A stretch of DNA of 64,000 bases, taken from positions 11,766,819 to 11,830,818 of the forward strand of contig NC_087064.1 in the NCBI RefSeq assembly GCF_963678635.1, in the 5' to 3' direction. The notes beneath the pieces were generated by a model. It saw nothing but the letters and a program-made list of their open reading frames with translations, was not told where the DNA came from and did no database searches. The translations under genes and the position numbers were made by a program. Numbering within the stretch: the first letter of the stretch is position 1; every line of letters begins with the position of its first letter. Shown one piece after another: positions 14,001 through 26,000 of this stretch. Origin of the DNA: Symsagittifera roscoffensis. Its lineage: Eukaryota > Xenacoelomorpha > Acoela > Convolutidae.

Positions 14001-17000
14001 TACCAGTTGAAATGGTCACTGCTGCTTTCTTGTTTTTGAGGAGATCGAAAAAGTTTCTGACAAAGTTGATCTCGACAAAAACATCACTGAAATACTTTAT
14101 GAGGTAGCCTCATACTTCCAACGCACCTACGTCAAAGGCGAAATCATCGGATGGAATCCTCGCTAACCTGTCTTTCCGGAAAACTTTTGAAATAATTCTC
14201 ATTAAGGGACTGCCGTATTAATAAGGACAACAAATGCTGTAGACAGCTGGCATCTTGGCGTTGCTACTCTTTTTGAAGGAAACCACCCATCCATTCACAC
14301 CTTTCTGTGGCAAATCAAATTGGATGCTGTCAATCAAAAACTCAATATAATGAAAGCAGTGGAGGGGGGGGGGGGGGGAGGGAACAGCAACTCCAGTCGC
14401 AAGAACTACAGGGGGTTGAATGAGAAAGTGAAATGATCTGCTACAATTTTAATGAAGATTCTATTTTAACATATTCTTGTACTCTCTCGCGCAATTAAAT
14501 CATTCCTAATTCTGTTAGTATTATCAAACTTTGTGAATTTTTCAAAAATCCATTTGATTTTCTGAAAAAAAGAGGTTCCTATGGCCGTAGAGGGTTGATA
14601 ATTTGGAATGTAGTAGAGGTCAATGACAAAAGAAATTTGCCTTCTCCCTCACGCCGCCCCCAGTACCGCCTTGGCCTGGTACTGGGAGGTCTACCCCTTT
14701 TTTGCGATCAGCTAATCAAACCTTTGTTAATTTCCGATTTTCATTGAAAATTTGACTTCCTGGTGATTTGATTTTTTGAATTATTAATTTTAAAACACCT
14801 GCATTATCCGCTAAGCTATGTCAACTTAGTGTGATATAACTTTTGCTCGTTGAGGAAATATCCTCAACGCATTTCTATGAAAAAATTGGCTTAAAATTAC
14901 TGTTTGTTCAAGCTTTGAAGTAACTTCTATTTTAAACCAGCAAATTTACGTTGTTTTGATATTTTCTTGACGTGCGGCAATTATTTTTTGATCACAATTA
15001 ATGATTCTTTGATTTGTTTGGATATATTCTGTTTCGGATTCTTTAAGAGAGTGGAGTAAGTTTCAATTGCTTTAATTATAGGGTAGGATGGTATAGAGTA
15101 GATTCGTATTATGTTGTTTGAAAGATAGGATAGAATAAATAAGGGTAGATTAGCACAGGGTAGATCAGAAAAGGGCTGAATGTCATGGAACCCAAATATC
15201 AATTGTTAGAATTTGAGTCCTATAAAAAACTAAAGAGTCAATTAGATTTTTTGTAATTTAGAACTGTTTTTTGTGCAAAACAAAAAATCGTGTCAAAATT
15301 TTCCGTAGTTTTGAATAAAAATTACGATAGTGAAAACAGATTCATTTGGGAGCTCAAAGATTTCAATATCAATCACCACTCAGCACTTTTCTTGCACATT
15401 TTTCGAATAAAAAAACCATCACAAGCCTATTCATCCCTCATTTTAAAAAAGTGGAACATAGATACTAATTCTGGGCTATATTATATGTTTTTTTGGTAGT
15501 TACATTCTAAGTTAGTGTGGATGCATTCAGCTTTTTATATTTCAAATTGTTACTTGCAAAATTGTCTGCATTTTTTTTGGTGCCACTTCTGTTGAATTTC
15601 ATTGGCAGTTTGTTAGCATACGTAGCTGCCTTATTCGTGACTAGTGTTTGTTGTTGGCTTAGCGTGCGTGGCTGAGCGGTGAGTTTGTGAGACTCAAATT
15701 CTATTGATTGCGATAGGTCGCAGATCGAATCCTAGACGTAGCTGGATTTTTGCTAATTCGAGGCTTATTTCCATTTTTTCTTATTGCGCGTTCTAAAGCT
15801 GCTTTTTGTCGTGTTTTCCTTAGTGTTTGCAAAGCGAGGCATAGCCTCTGTGTTCATTGGTGGCAAATTTTAAGACTCGTGGCACAGATGCGAGGCCCTA
15901 GAGACCCCCAAGTCTCGAGGTTGTTGGTTCAAATCCGACTCATAGCAATGGTTTTATTACTCAAGGCTAATTTCTAGATCTTTTTAGTTGTTTTTCTTAG
16001 ATGCCTTTTATCGTTTTCTCTTGTGTTTGCTATAAGTGCAGCTTAGCATTTATGTGAAACTTACAAAAATTGTGTTTTAAGCTTAAGCTTATCTCTGCTA
16101 AGGCGCCGTCGGAATTATTTTTCCCGGGTTGATGTCGACGTTTTATCGCAACCAACTCTTAGCATTTCCAGACTTTTTGGCATTACCAGATTTTCCCGCG
16201 CCGTCATGTTTAGACTTTCGCAACCTTTATGGTCGGATTTTATGCCCAAACTTTAGTATTAGCACAATTTGACGACTCACTTGCGACTTTCACAATTTAA
16301 TGTCCAGATTTTTGCAGCATATAGTTTCTGCACGACTATGCAGTTGGGACAATTCTAGGAGTTAAGTCTGAGACATTGACCCGGGTGGCACTCTCAGCTT
16401 CTAGGTGGCTAAACTAAACTTTTTTGAGAGGGAGAAGGGTCTGGCAGCCGCATATATTTTTAACTTTTCAGGATGAGTTTCGAGGACTTCTGTCGCGAGT
16501 TCAAAAATGTGGCGATTTGTCATCGGGAGCCGGGGGAGGAGGAGGCGGCAGGGAGGCGGGCAAGTGTGAAAAAACGCTGGTATGTTGAGAGACACGACAA
16601 CCAGTGGAACCAGTCCACTGCCGGGGGATGCAGAAACTTCAAGGTGAGCCCAATCAAAAACTAAATCAGACTGTGATGTAGAAAGTTCACTGTCAGCCAA
16701 TTTAAAACTAAATTCAACTGTTGTGCTGGAATTTTTGACAAATAAGTTATTTTCATGTTTACGAAGAGCTCAGTTCAATTCTTCGTGAAATCGGTCGAAC
16801 TAAAGAAAGTGTTTGATGGATTATTTTTGTGTATCATTTCTCAAGGGTATTATTTTTATTAAGTTGTATACACAGATTGTATAAAGGCAACTTTTTGTCT
16901 TTTTTCAGTCATTGAGAATATTTTTTAAGCGTTTTTCGTCTGCTGGAGTGTATCATGGTTCCGATCATTGAAAATTGGGAAGAGCTTTGTATTCGAGTGT

Positions 17001-20000
17001 GTTGTAATTTTTTTGTTTCCCGCGAAAAATCGCAAATAAACATTTGATGATTCCACAAAAAATCAACGGAATGGATCGAGTTATATCTTAATAAAGTTCT
17101 TTCAGTCGCAATTTGAGCGATATTTAAAAGTTTTCCAAAAAAACACCCAGTGTCGAGAAAAAATGATTTCAGTTTAAAAAATTATATCAATCTTCTTAAA
17201 CACTTTTAGAATTTTTTTGGGTATGTCGATGTATTTTTTTGGTTTTTTGGGCTTTTTTCAGATCTGGTTACTGGAGATATTAAAAAATTCCCAGTTCCGG
17301 GTGAATGAAACTAGCTGACGTTTAGTTGGTTTTTTTTTTAATTTTCTTATTGTAGTTCCCGTGAATCGCAGAGGAGCTATTGCAGTAGGCCCCTTAACAG
17401 GCCTGTTTAAGGATAGTCCATTTGAATTACTTCCCTCATTTCCAGGCTGAGCTATTTTGTTGAGCGAAGCTCTTTTGTTGCGACTCAAGGCCGTTTTTTT
17501 GCGTCTAGAACTTTCATGTGGTACCACTATTGCAGCCGAAAATGGTCAGGCTGTGGTAGACCTGAAGCTAGAGGTCAAGTGAGATCTCGTTATCACACGC
17601 TACGTTTTATTGATGTAGGAATCGTTCACGAAGAACCCCCAGTTCCGAGTGAAGTTGGTGGATGTGGATGAGGAGGACGAAGATGACCTATGTACTATGG
17701 TGGTGTCACTCATGCAGAAGAAGACGAGGGGGGTGGGGGTGAAGAAAAACTGCATCGGAATAGCCGTCTACAAGGTATCATCATTATGCAACTGCACTTA
17801 CATTCGCTCGAATTGCGAATAATTTAATTTAATTGAAAAAATTTGTAATAGTTTGATTTTTTAATATGCAATAAACACCATTAACGCTTTGCAAAACATT
17901 GCACAAGCCCTCCCATTGAGAAAATATTATGTTGGTTTTTCTCTGTAATCAAATAATGCACAAATAAACCGACCAAAGTGTTACAAACATTACAAAAACT
18001 ACCAAAATAATAAAGCAAGGGTTTAATAATTGGTACAATACACAAAAATTGTTTATCGTCAAATAATATTTAAACGTCGGTTTTTGGAAATTTAAGGTGG
18101 ACGATGACGCCCCTGATGAGCTGGACTTGGACTACATTCTGCACCATAAACAGGTAGCCAAGAGTAAGACATTCATTGACAGTAGGGAGGCGGTGCTGAG
18201 GTGCAGACTACCCCCTGGAAACTACTGCATAATCCCCTCCACACACGAACCCAACAAGCACGGCAACTTCATGCTCAGAATATACACTGAGAAACAGGCC
18301 ACTTCCAAGTAAGCAGCATTTACGGGTCCCAAAAGTCCGCTTATATAGATATCTATATTTTTTATAGAACTGTCGAGTAAGTCTAGATAGTTGAGATAAA
18401 AAAAACAACCTACCAAATATTCCGCTAAATCCTTATTTGAACATATCTGAAAAACACCGTTGGTGGTTTAGAACCGATAGCGCACAATACGCAGGATTTT
18501 TTTGGCAGGGTGGAACGGTTTTTTAGAGCATTTTTTGAGCAAATTTTGGTCAGCGTTTTCACCCATCCCCCGCCTTTCCTTGGAACGCTACCTCGCTACT
18601 TTTCAGAACTCTTAACAGATGAGGTTTGTTCACAGGGAAGTTGACGATGACACGGGCGGGGCAATCAACTTCGAGGTAAATTGACTAAATGGACGCTCAT
18701 AGTTCTTTTTAAAAATTCTTTGTCAATTTATTCTTGACCAAGATTTTTTGCCTGTTTTAGAGTCACGTGAGTAAATTTCCATATTTACTTTGATATGATT
18801 GTTTGTTGAATTGATATTTTACTCGACTTTGCGACATATTTCTTGACCTTCACTTCGAAATAATTCATTATAAATAGTGCTATCAAAAGTTCCAATACAA
18901 CGATTAAGCTATCAAATATGCCAAAAACTCTGCGCCAGCTAAATAGGTTTTAATAATGATGTTCATGCCATCGACTAAGACCACTTTGAGACTCGAAAGA
19001 GCAAACAGTTGGTTGTGTAAATAAAAATCATAAACCTAAATCCTATTGGAAAAAAAAAACATTTCAAAAGGAAGAATTGTCTGTTTACTTAATGAATTGA
19101 AATCCCTCTTTAGCTATTGTTGCTGAAATATAAGAGAATTCAGAATCAAATTTCACTACCATATTGCATCATTAATTCAGAGTAATTTAATTGTTCACAG
19201 GTGTTCACCAATCACGAATCGTCTGTGGGTGCGAAGATGTTGGCCATGTTTGATCAGATGGCCGGCGACGACAGACACTGCGATGTGTGGGAACTCAAAC
19301 AGATAATGGACAAGTGTGGATACTTCAAAAGTAAGCGGCCAGTGCAAAACCGGAGGTAGGGGGTTATTTAAAATAAGGATTTTTTGGAAGAAGTTATTGG
19401 CTTGGTAGATTTGGAAGTTCTTTGGGGGTGCTAACGTTGGGAAGGTTTTGGCTTTACGAGATTTCGCGAAACTTTTTTTTGATCTACTTCTCTGCACCAG
19501 TCTGCATTAATTTCAAGAGGCCGAGCACAAAAAATTCCAAAATTTTTTTGTAAAAGTGGCAGAGTGTTAATGGAGTTTTAGGAAAATTCAGGTTACTTTT
19601 ACAAGTACAGGAATCGTTTGAATGAAGCGTTAGAAATTAACAAAAACCCATAAATGGCAACTTCAAATCAATGAGTTTATGCAAGTTAAAAATGAGACTC
19701 GCGAGTTATTCAAAGGTGGCTCTATTTTTCCCCAGAGGTTAATTATTTGGGTTGGCAAGATATAAAACTATATCTCCAGAAGTAGTTGTTTCTGGAGAGC
19801 ATATAACCAGCGCCCACTAAGCTATGAATTAATTGAAAGAGTTCAACTTGCAAATAGCAGCGCATGTGCGATTTGAACCAGCAATCATGTTAATGATGGG
19901 CACCATCGCTACCGGGGCGGCTCAATACCACTTGATACAAAATATCTTCAAACATTCGCTCCTGAAGAACGAATAGAGTTGAACTCTAACCCAGTTTAGA

Positions 20001-23000
20001 TTTGAGTAAGAGTAAACTGTTAAATTGTGTTCATCTGTCATAGAACTGGGTCAGTCGGAGTTCAGTCTGGAGACCTGTCGCAATCTGGTGTCCCTGTTTG
20101 ACCTGGACTACTCGGGAGCCCTGGACTCGGAGGAGTTCACTGAGATGTGGAGATTCATCTGCAAAGTACAGGTCAGCATACATTACCACACCATCCAATC
20201 CACCAAGCACCCATCAAAGTGTGAACTGAAACCTAAACTGATTCGAGCAAAGTCTATTTATGGCTCTTTTCCACTCCCCTTCCATTTTTTCAATTGTCTT
20301 ACGTGTTATTATGGCTGAATGCGTGATATTACGTTACGAAATAAGATATGAAAGACAGATTTGTTCACAATAGTTTTAGTTTGTTCACCATGGAAAATTT
20401 CATTACCTTATGACTAGGGACAATTAGTTTTTCAAAATTGAAGCTCAAATGTGGGGGAAAGTGGAAAAGAGTCCCTCTTTTGTCTATTTCGAACAAAGAT
20501 AGTTTTAAATGTGACTTTTCACATCCCAAAAGACAACGTACTAATTTTTAAGACCATTTATCCACGAGGGAAAGGGCCAACATACGAGCTGTACAGCTCA
20601 TCACGGCGAACCGCTGTTGTGCCCCTGATTAAGACCTACGTGCAACTTTTTTGGTTATTTTTCTGGGCTGGGTAATGTTGCCTCACCCTAATTTTTAAAA
20701 ACTTAGCTTGCTTAGCAAGATACACAATCAATTCTTACCATAAGTAATTACTCAAAAAGTGTAATCTAATGGCTCAAAACCTCAGTACCAGATTTTTCAT
20801 AATTGTGGCAACACGTCTGGACGATATTGTCAATCGATCATGAAGAACTCAGGAAAAATATGTATATCAGAAATGAAGACAGTCATTACAGTTTATGTTT
20901 AGGAAACCTTCAAAGAGTTTGATGCCGACAGATCAAACACTCTCAGTGCATTTGAATTACGTCCTGCCATCAAAAGTCTAGGTTGGTTTTTCATATGCCA
21001 TCTAAAAGGCCACAAAGTTACAAAGATCTACTTTTCGAACAAGTAATTTTTTCTCTAAATTGAATGTTTTCTGGGAATAGATTTGTCAAAAGATTGCTCG
21101 TGTCAGGACAAAACCTTAAGCGTTTCAGAGCCGGGGGTTCAAACTCGGGACGTCATATAATTCTGCCTTCATTTTTTGATGTTTTTCACGATAGTAAAAT
21201 TTTTGAAATCCATAGTTTTTCGTTAGAGTCCACTGTTAGCATTGCGGCAAAGTTCACGTTTTGAATCTTAAGCTGGTAAACATTTTGTCAAGCAAATACC
21301 CCAAAGGATTCAAGAAGCAACAAGGATAGCCGGTTACTGAGCAAGTAGCGCAGAATGTTCCGACCACAGTCTTAAAAAATACAAAAAAAATTTTTTTTTT
21401 CCAAATTGGTGCGTTTTTTTTTGTATGTTGTGATAAATATCTGAGCGAAAAAATAGAACCTAGGCATATTTGAGAATCATAGTAAAATATATCAATTTTT
21501 AAGTTTTGTTTCCCAAAATTGAGCTAAAAAACACCAAAAATACTTTTAATTGAGTAAAACTAAGTTTTCACGGCCTAAAATAAGCTTAATTAAGCTATTG
21601 TAAGCCTACACGGTCACCTTATTAGCTCAAAATTCGACCAAAAATCAAAAATTTCAAGCCGGTTTTTCTCGACCCAACTCGATGATATAGTGTGGTACTT
21701 GATTTTGTGTGGAAGGCAAAAAAATTAAAACACTCGTATACAAAATTCTTTCCCATTTTCAATGGTAGGAACAAAAAAGATTCCCGACTTAAGTTTCATA
21801 TCAGAAATTTGCTTTGTTGACCAGCTACTGGTCATAAAATAATTTTAAGCTCATTAGCTAAACAGTAAAACATAATTCTTCGGTCGTCAATCAAATTACT
21901 TTCAGTTAGGGTGGAGTTGGTAGAATAGCAATTTTAGGTCGAGTCATTAAAAACTGAAGGCGGGCAATTTTTTTGCGCTAAAAAATTTTTGAAGGCGAAA
22001 CAATTTTGCGGGTCCAAAAGGTCTACTTACATTTTTTATGTGAGTTTCTACATCATTTACACCTAAAATATGGCTTGCCCAAGGTTTATATTTCTACAAG
22101 ATAGACTTATAATTTTTTTCTTGTTGTATAATTTTTTCTGACTTTTTAACTAGACATTTTTGACGAAATTTATTTCTATCATTTAAAAGTTATTGTTGTC
22201 CTGAGCTTAGCTTTGAAAAAAAATTAGTTTTCGTTAAGTTATGGGGGTTTAAAGATTGCAATTTTGGCCAATTTGGGCCAATTTGGGGCAATTAACGCGC
22301 GATATATTTCGCGCTATTAATGCGTAAGAGGAGCTTTAATCCGTCTTAGAAATCGTTTCAAATTGGTTAAGAGAAGCCTATTTGCCATAATTGGTTTGTT
22401 ACAAGGAGCGAAATCTATCCTTTTGTACTTTTTATGGCGTGTGGGGGGATTATTTTTATAAAAAGTTTTTTTCCACGTTTTCACCCAAATGTTCAAGTTC
22501 CAACAGTAACTTGATGCGTTTGCGAAATTTTGAGTTTTTTTTCTAAAAAGTCCGAAATTTGGGCAAAAAACTCGACTCGGTCGTTTTAATCAAATTATTA
22601 TGAAACTAGGCGCTTTGCTGAATAATTTGCAAGACTTTGAAATTTTTGGAAAAAAAAATCAAAAATTTTCAATTTTTTTTTCAAAATTTTCGGCCTTTTT
22701 TTCGATACAGTGTTGAGCTTAGAAACACGGTGTTAGGATAACGTAATTAAAGTTTATGAGGCCGGTTTTTTCCTAAACCCACAGAAAATTTTCTGATCAG
22801 TTTTTTAGTATCGAGAAAAATTGGGGGCTACGATTTTGCCATCAAAAAACCTCGTATCAGAATTTAAAGCATCAAATCAGCAAGCTAGCACAAATAAAAA
22901 AGTTTTGGTTTTAATCTTACAAGTTTTGTAGAGGCGTTCACCGGTAGATTCCAAAATCCATGGAAAACTTCGGATGTTGAGAAAAAATGGATGTCCACAA

Positions 23001-26000
23001 ACCACAATCAGGATACCTTAAAAGGCCTCCTCTTCTCCTAACTGGGAAGTTTCGGCTCACTGGGTTGTTTCGGCCAATCGGGTCGTTTCGGCCAATCGCG
23101 TCGTTTTGGCCAATTGGTTCGTTTCGGCCAATTGGTCACCTTCTGACAAGTTTTGGCTAATTGGACACTTTTGGCCGATTCGGCAGTTTCGGGCCACTTT
23201 CGGCTATTGCACAATTTCAGCCGATTGGGTCAAGTTTGGACAAATTTCGACTAATTGGACAATTTTGGCCAGTTCGGTTACTTCAGGGCACTATTCGGCT
23301 AGTTGCACAATTTCGGCCAATTGGGTCGTGTTTGGACGAATATCGGATAATTGGACACTTTCGGCCAATTGGGTCATGTTTGGACAAATATCGGTTATGG
23401 GACACTTTCGGCCAATTGGGATACTTTAGGACAATTTTCTGCTAATTGCACAATTTCGGCCAATTGGGTCGTGTTTGGACAAATATCGGCAAATTGGACG
23501 CTTTCGGCAATTGGGTCGTGTTTGGACAAATATCGGTTATGGGACACTTTCGGCCAATTGGGATACTTTAGGACAATTTTCTGCTAATTGCACAATTTCG
23601 GCCAATTGGGTCGTGTTTGGACAAATATCGGCAAATTGGACGCTTTCGGCAATTGGGTCCTGTGTGGACAAATATCGGTTAATTAGACACTTTCGGCCAA
23701 TTGGGTTGTGTTTGGACAAATTTCGGCTAATTGGACACTTTCGGCCAATTGGGTTGTGTTTGGACAAACTTCGGCTAATTGGACACTTTCGGCCAATTGG
23801 GTCGTCTTTGGAACAATTTCGGCTAATTGGTCACTTTCGGCAAATTTGTCGTCCAAGAAAAATTGTTCGCAAATATCGTCCGGAAAATCTAATGTCCGGG
23901 TCGGAGGACCAAAATGTGCCGCACTCTCGTATCCTGTAAGATCTAAAAAACCTGCTTCAATATCTGTAAATTATCGGCAATTTAAACAGATAATATGAAG
24001 AAAAAGTAACATCTGAAAACAATGAGTTAAAAATTTTTTGGTTAACATTTTAGCAATACGGTTTCCAACAATCTCAAAATCTATAAACATTTTTGATGGC
24101 AAACTGACCTTAATTGGACAAACCAGTAGTTTTCAAGGCCTTTTGTCTAAGAAAATCTAATTCTAGCTTTTTCACTTTCGCGCTATAATGACCTCATTAA
24201 TTTAAGATTAATTTAAGCGCGAACAAACGTTTTGGCTTGACGAGATTTTGCGAAACGTTTTTTTTTTTGATAAAATGTCATCTACTTCTCTGCACCAGTC
24301 TGCATTAATTTCAAGAGGCCGAGCACAAAAATTTCCAAAAAATCTTTGAAAAAATGGCAGAGAGTGTTAATGGAGATTTTGGAGAATTCAAATTTTTTTA
24401 CAAGTACAGGAATCGTTTGAATGAAGCGTTAGCAATTAACAGAAACCCATAAATGGCTGTTTCATATCAATGAGATCATGCAAGTTAAAAATGAAGCCCA
24501 CGAGTTTTTCAAAGATGGCTATATTTTCCCCGGAGGTTAATTATTTCCCCGGAGGAAACCTTCAAAGAGTTTGATGCCGACAGATCCAACACTCTCAGTG
24601 CATTTGAATTACGTCCTGCCATCAAAAGTCTAGGTTGGTTTTTCATATGCCATCTAAAAGGCCACAAAGTTACAAAGATCTACTTTTCGAACAAGTAATT
24701 TTTTCTCTAAATTGAATGTTTTCTGGGAATAGATTTGTCAAAAGATTGCTCGTGTCAGGACAAAACCTTAAGCGTTTCAGAGCCGGGGGTTCAAACTCGG
24801 GACGTCATATAATTCTGCCTTCATTTTTTGATGTTTTTCACGATAGTAAAATTTTTGAAATCCATAGTTTTTCGTTAGAGTCCACTGTTAGCATTGCGGC
24901 AAAGTTCACGTTTTGAATCTTAAGCTGGTAAACATTTTGTCAAGCAAATACCCCAAAGGATTCAAGAAGCAACAAGGATAGCCGGTTACTGAGCAAGTAG
25001 CGCAGAATGTTCCGACCACAGTCTTAAAAAATACAAAAAAAATTTTTTTTTTCCAAATTGGTGCGTTTTTTTTTGTATGTTGTGATAAATATCTGAGCGA
25101 AAAAATAGAACTTAGGCATATTTGAGAATCATAGTAAAATATATCAATTTTTAAGTTTTGTTTCCCAAAATTGAGCTAAAAAACACCAAAAATACTTTTA
25201 ATTGAGTAAAACTAAGTTTTCACGGCCTAAAATAAGCTTAAATAAGCTATTGTAAGCCTACACGGTCACCTTATTAGCTCAAAATTTGACCAAAAATCAA
25301 AAATTTCAAACCGGTTTTTCTCGACCCAACTCGATGATATAGTGTGGTACTTGATTTTGTGTGGAAGGCAAAAAAATTAAAACACTCGTATACAAAATTC
25401 TTTCCCATTTTCAATGGTAGGAACAAAAAAGATTCCCGACTTAAGTTTCATATCAGAAATTTGCTTTGTTGACCAGCTACTGGTCATAAAATAATTTTAA
25501 GCTCATTAGCTAAACAGTAAAACATAATTCTTCGGTCGTCAATCAAATTACTTTCAGTTAGGGTGGAGTAGGTAGAATAGCAATTTTAGGTCGAGTCGTT
25601 AAAAACTGAAGTCGGGCAATTTGATGCGGGTCCAAAATGTCTACCTACTTTTTTAATGTGATTTTCTACATCATTTTACATCTACAATATGGCTCGCCCA
25701 AGATTTATGTTTCTACAAGATGGACTTATAATTTTTTTCTTGTCGTTTCGACTTTCGTAACGAAAGTAACGGAATATTTGTGCTCGGGGTGGATTTTTTT
25801 TCTTCAGACAAATTTCGACTTTTCAACTGGACATTTTTGACGGAATTTATTTCTGTCATTTAAAAATTATTGTTGCTCTGAGCCTAATTTTGAAAAAAAA
25901 ATTATTTTTCGTAAAGTTATGGGGGTTTAAATTTTGGCCACTTTGGGTCAATTAATGCTCGATATATTTCGCGCTATTAACGCGTAAGCGGAGATTTAAT

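Noticed and set aside
21064-21264. Identical 66-codon ORFs at 21064 and 24716
   Set aside because: They are identical only because they lie in the duplicated intron island. The sequence has no domain and follows the donor of an EF-hand exon.
23106-23998. ORFs of 78-154 codons with [10 protein letters not shown]-type repeats
   Set aside because: By-product of the 48-bp minisatellite, whose period is a multiple of three. It lies inside a calpain intron and has no splice or start support.
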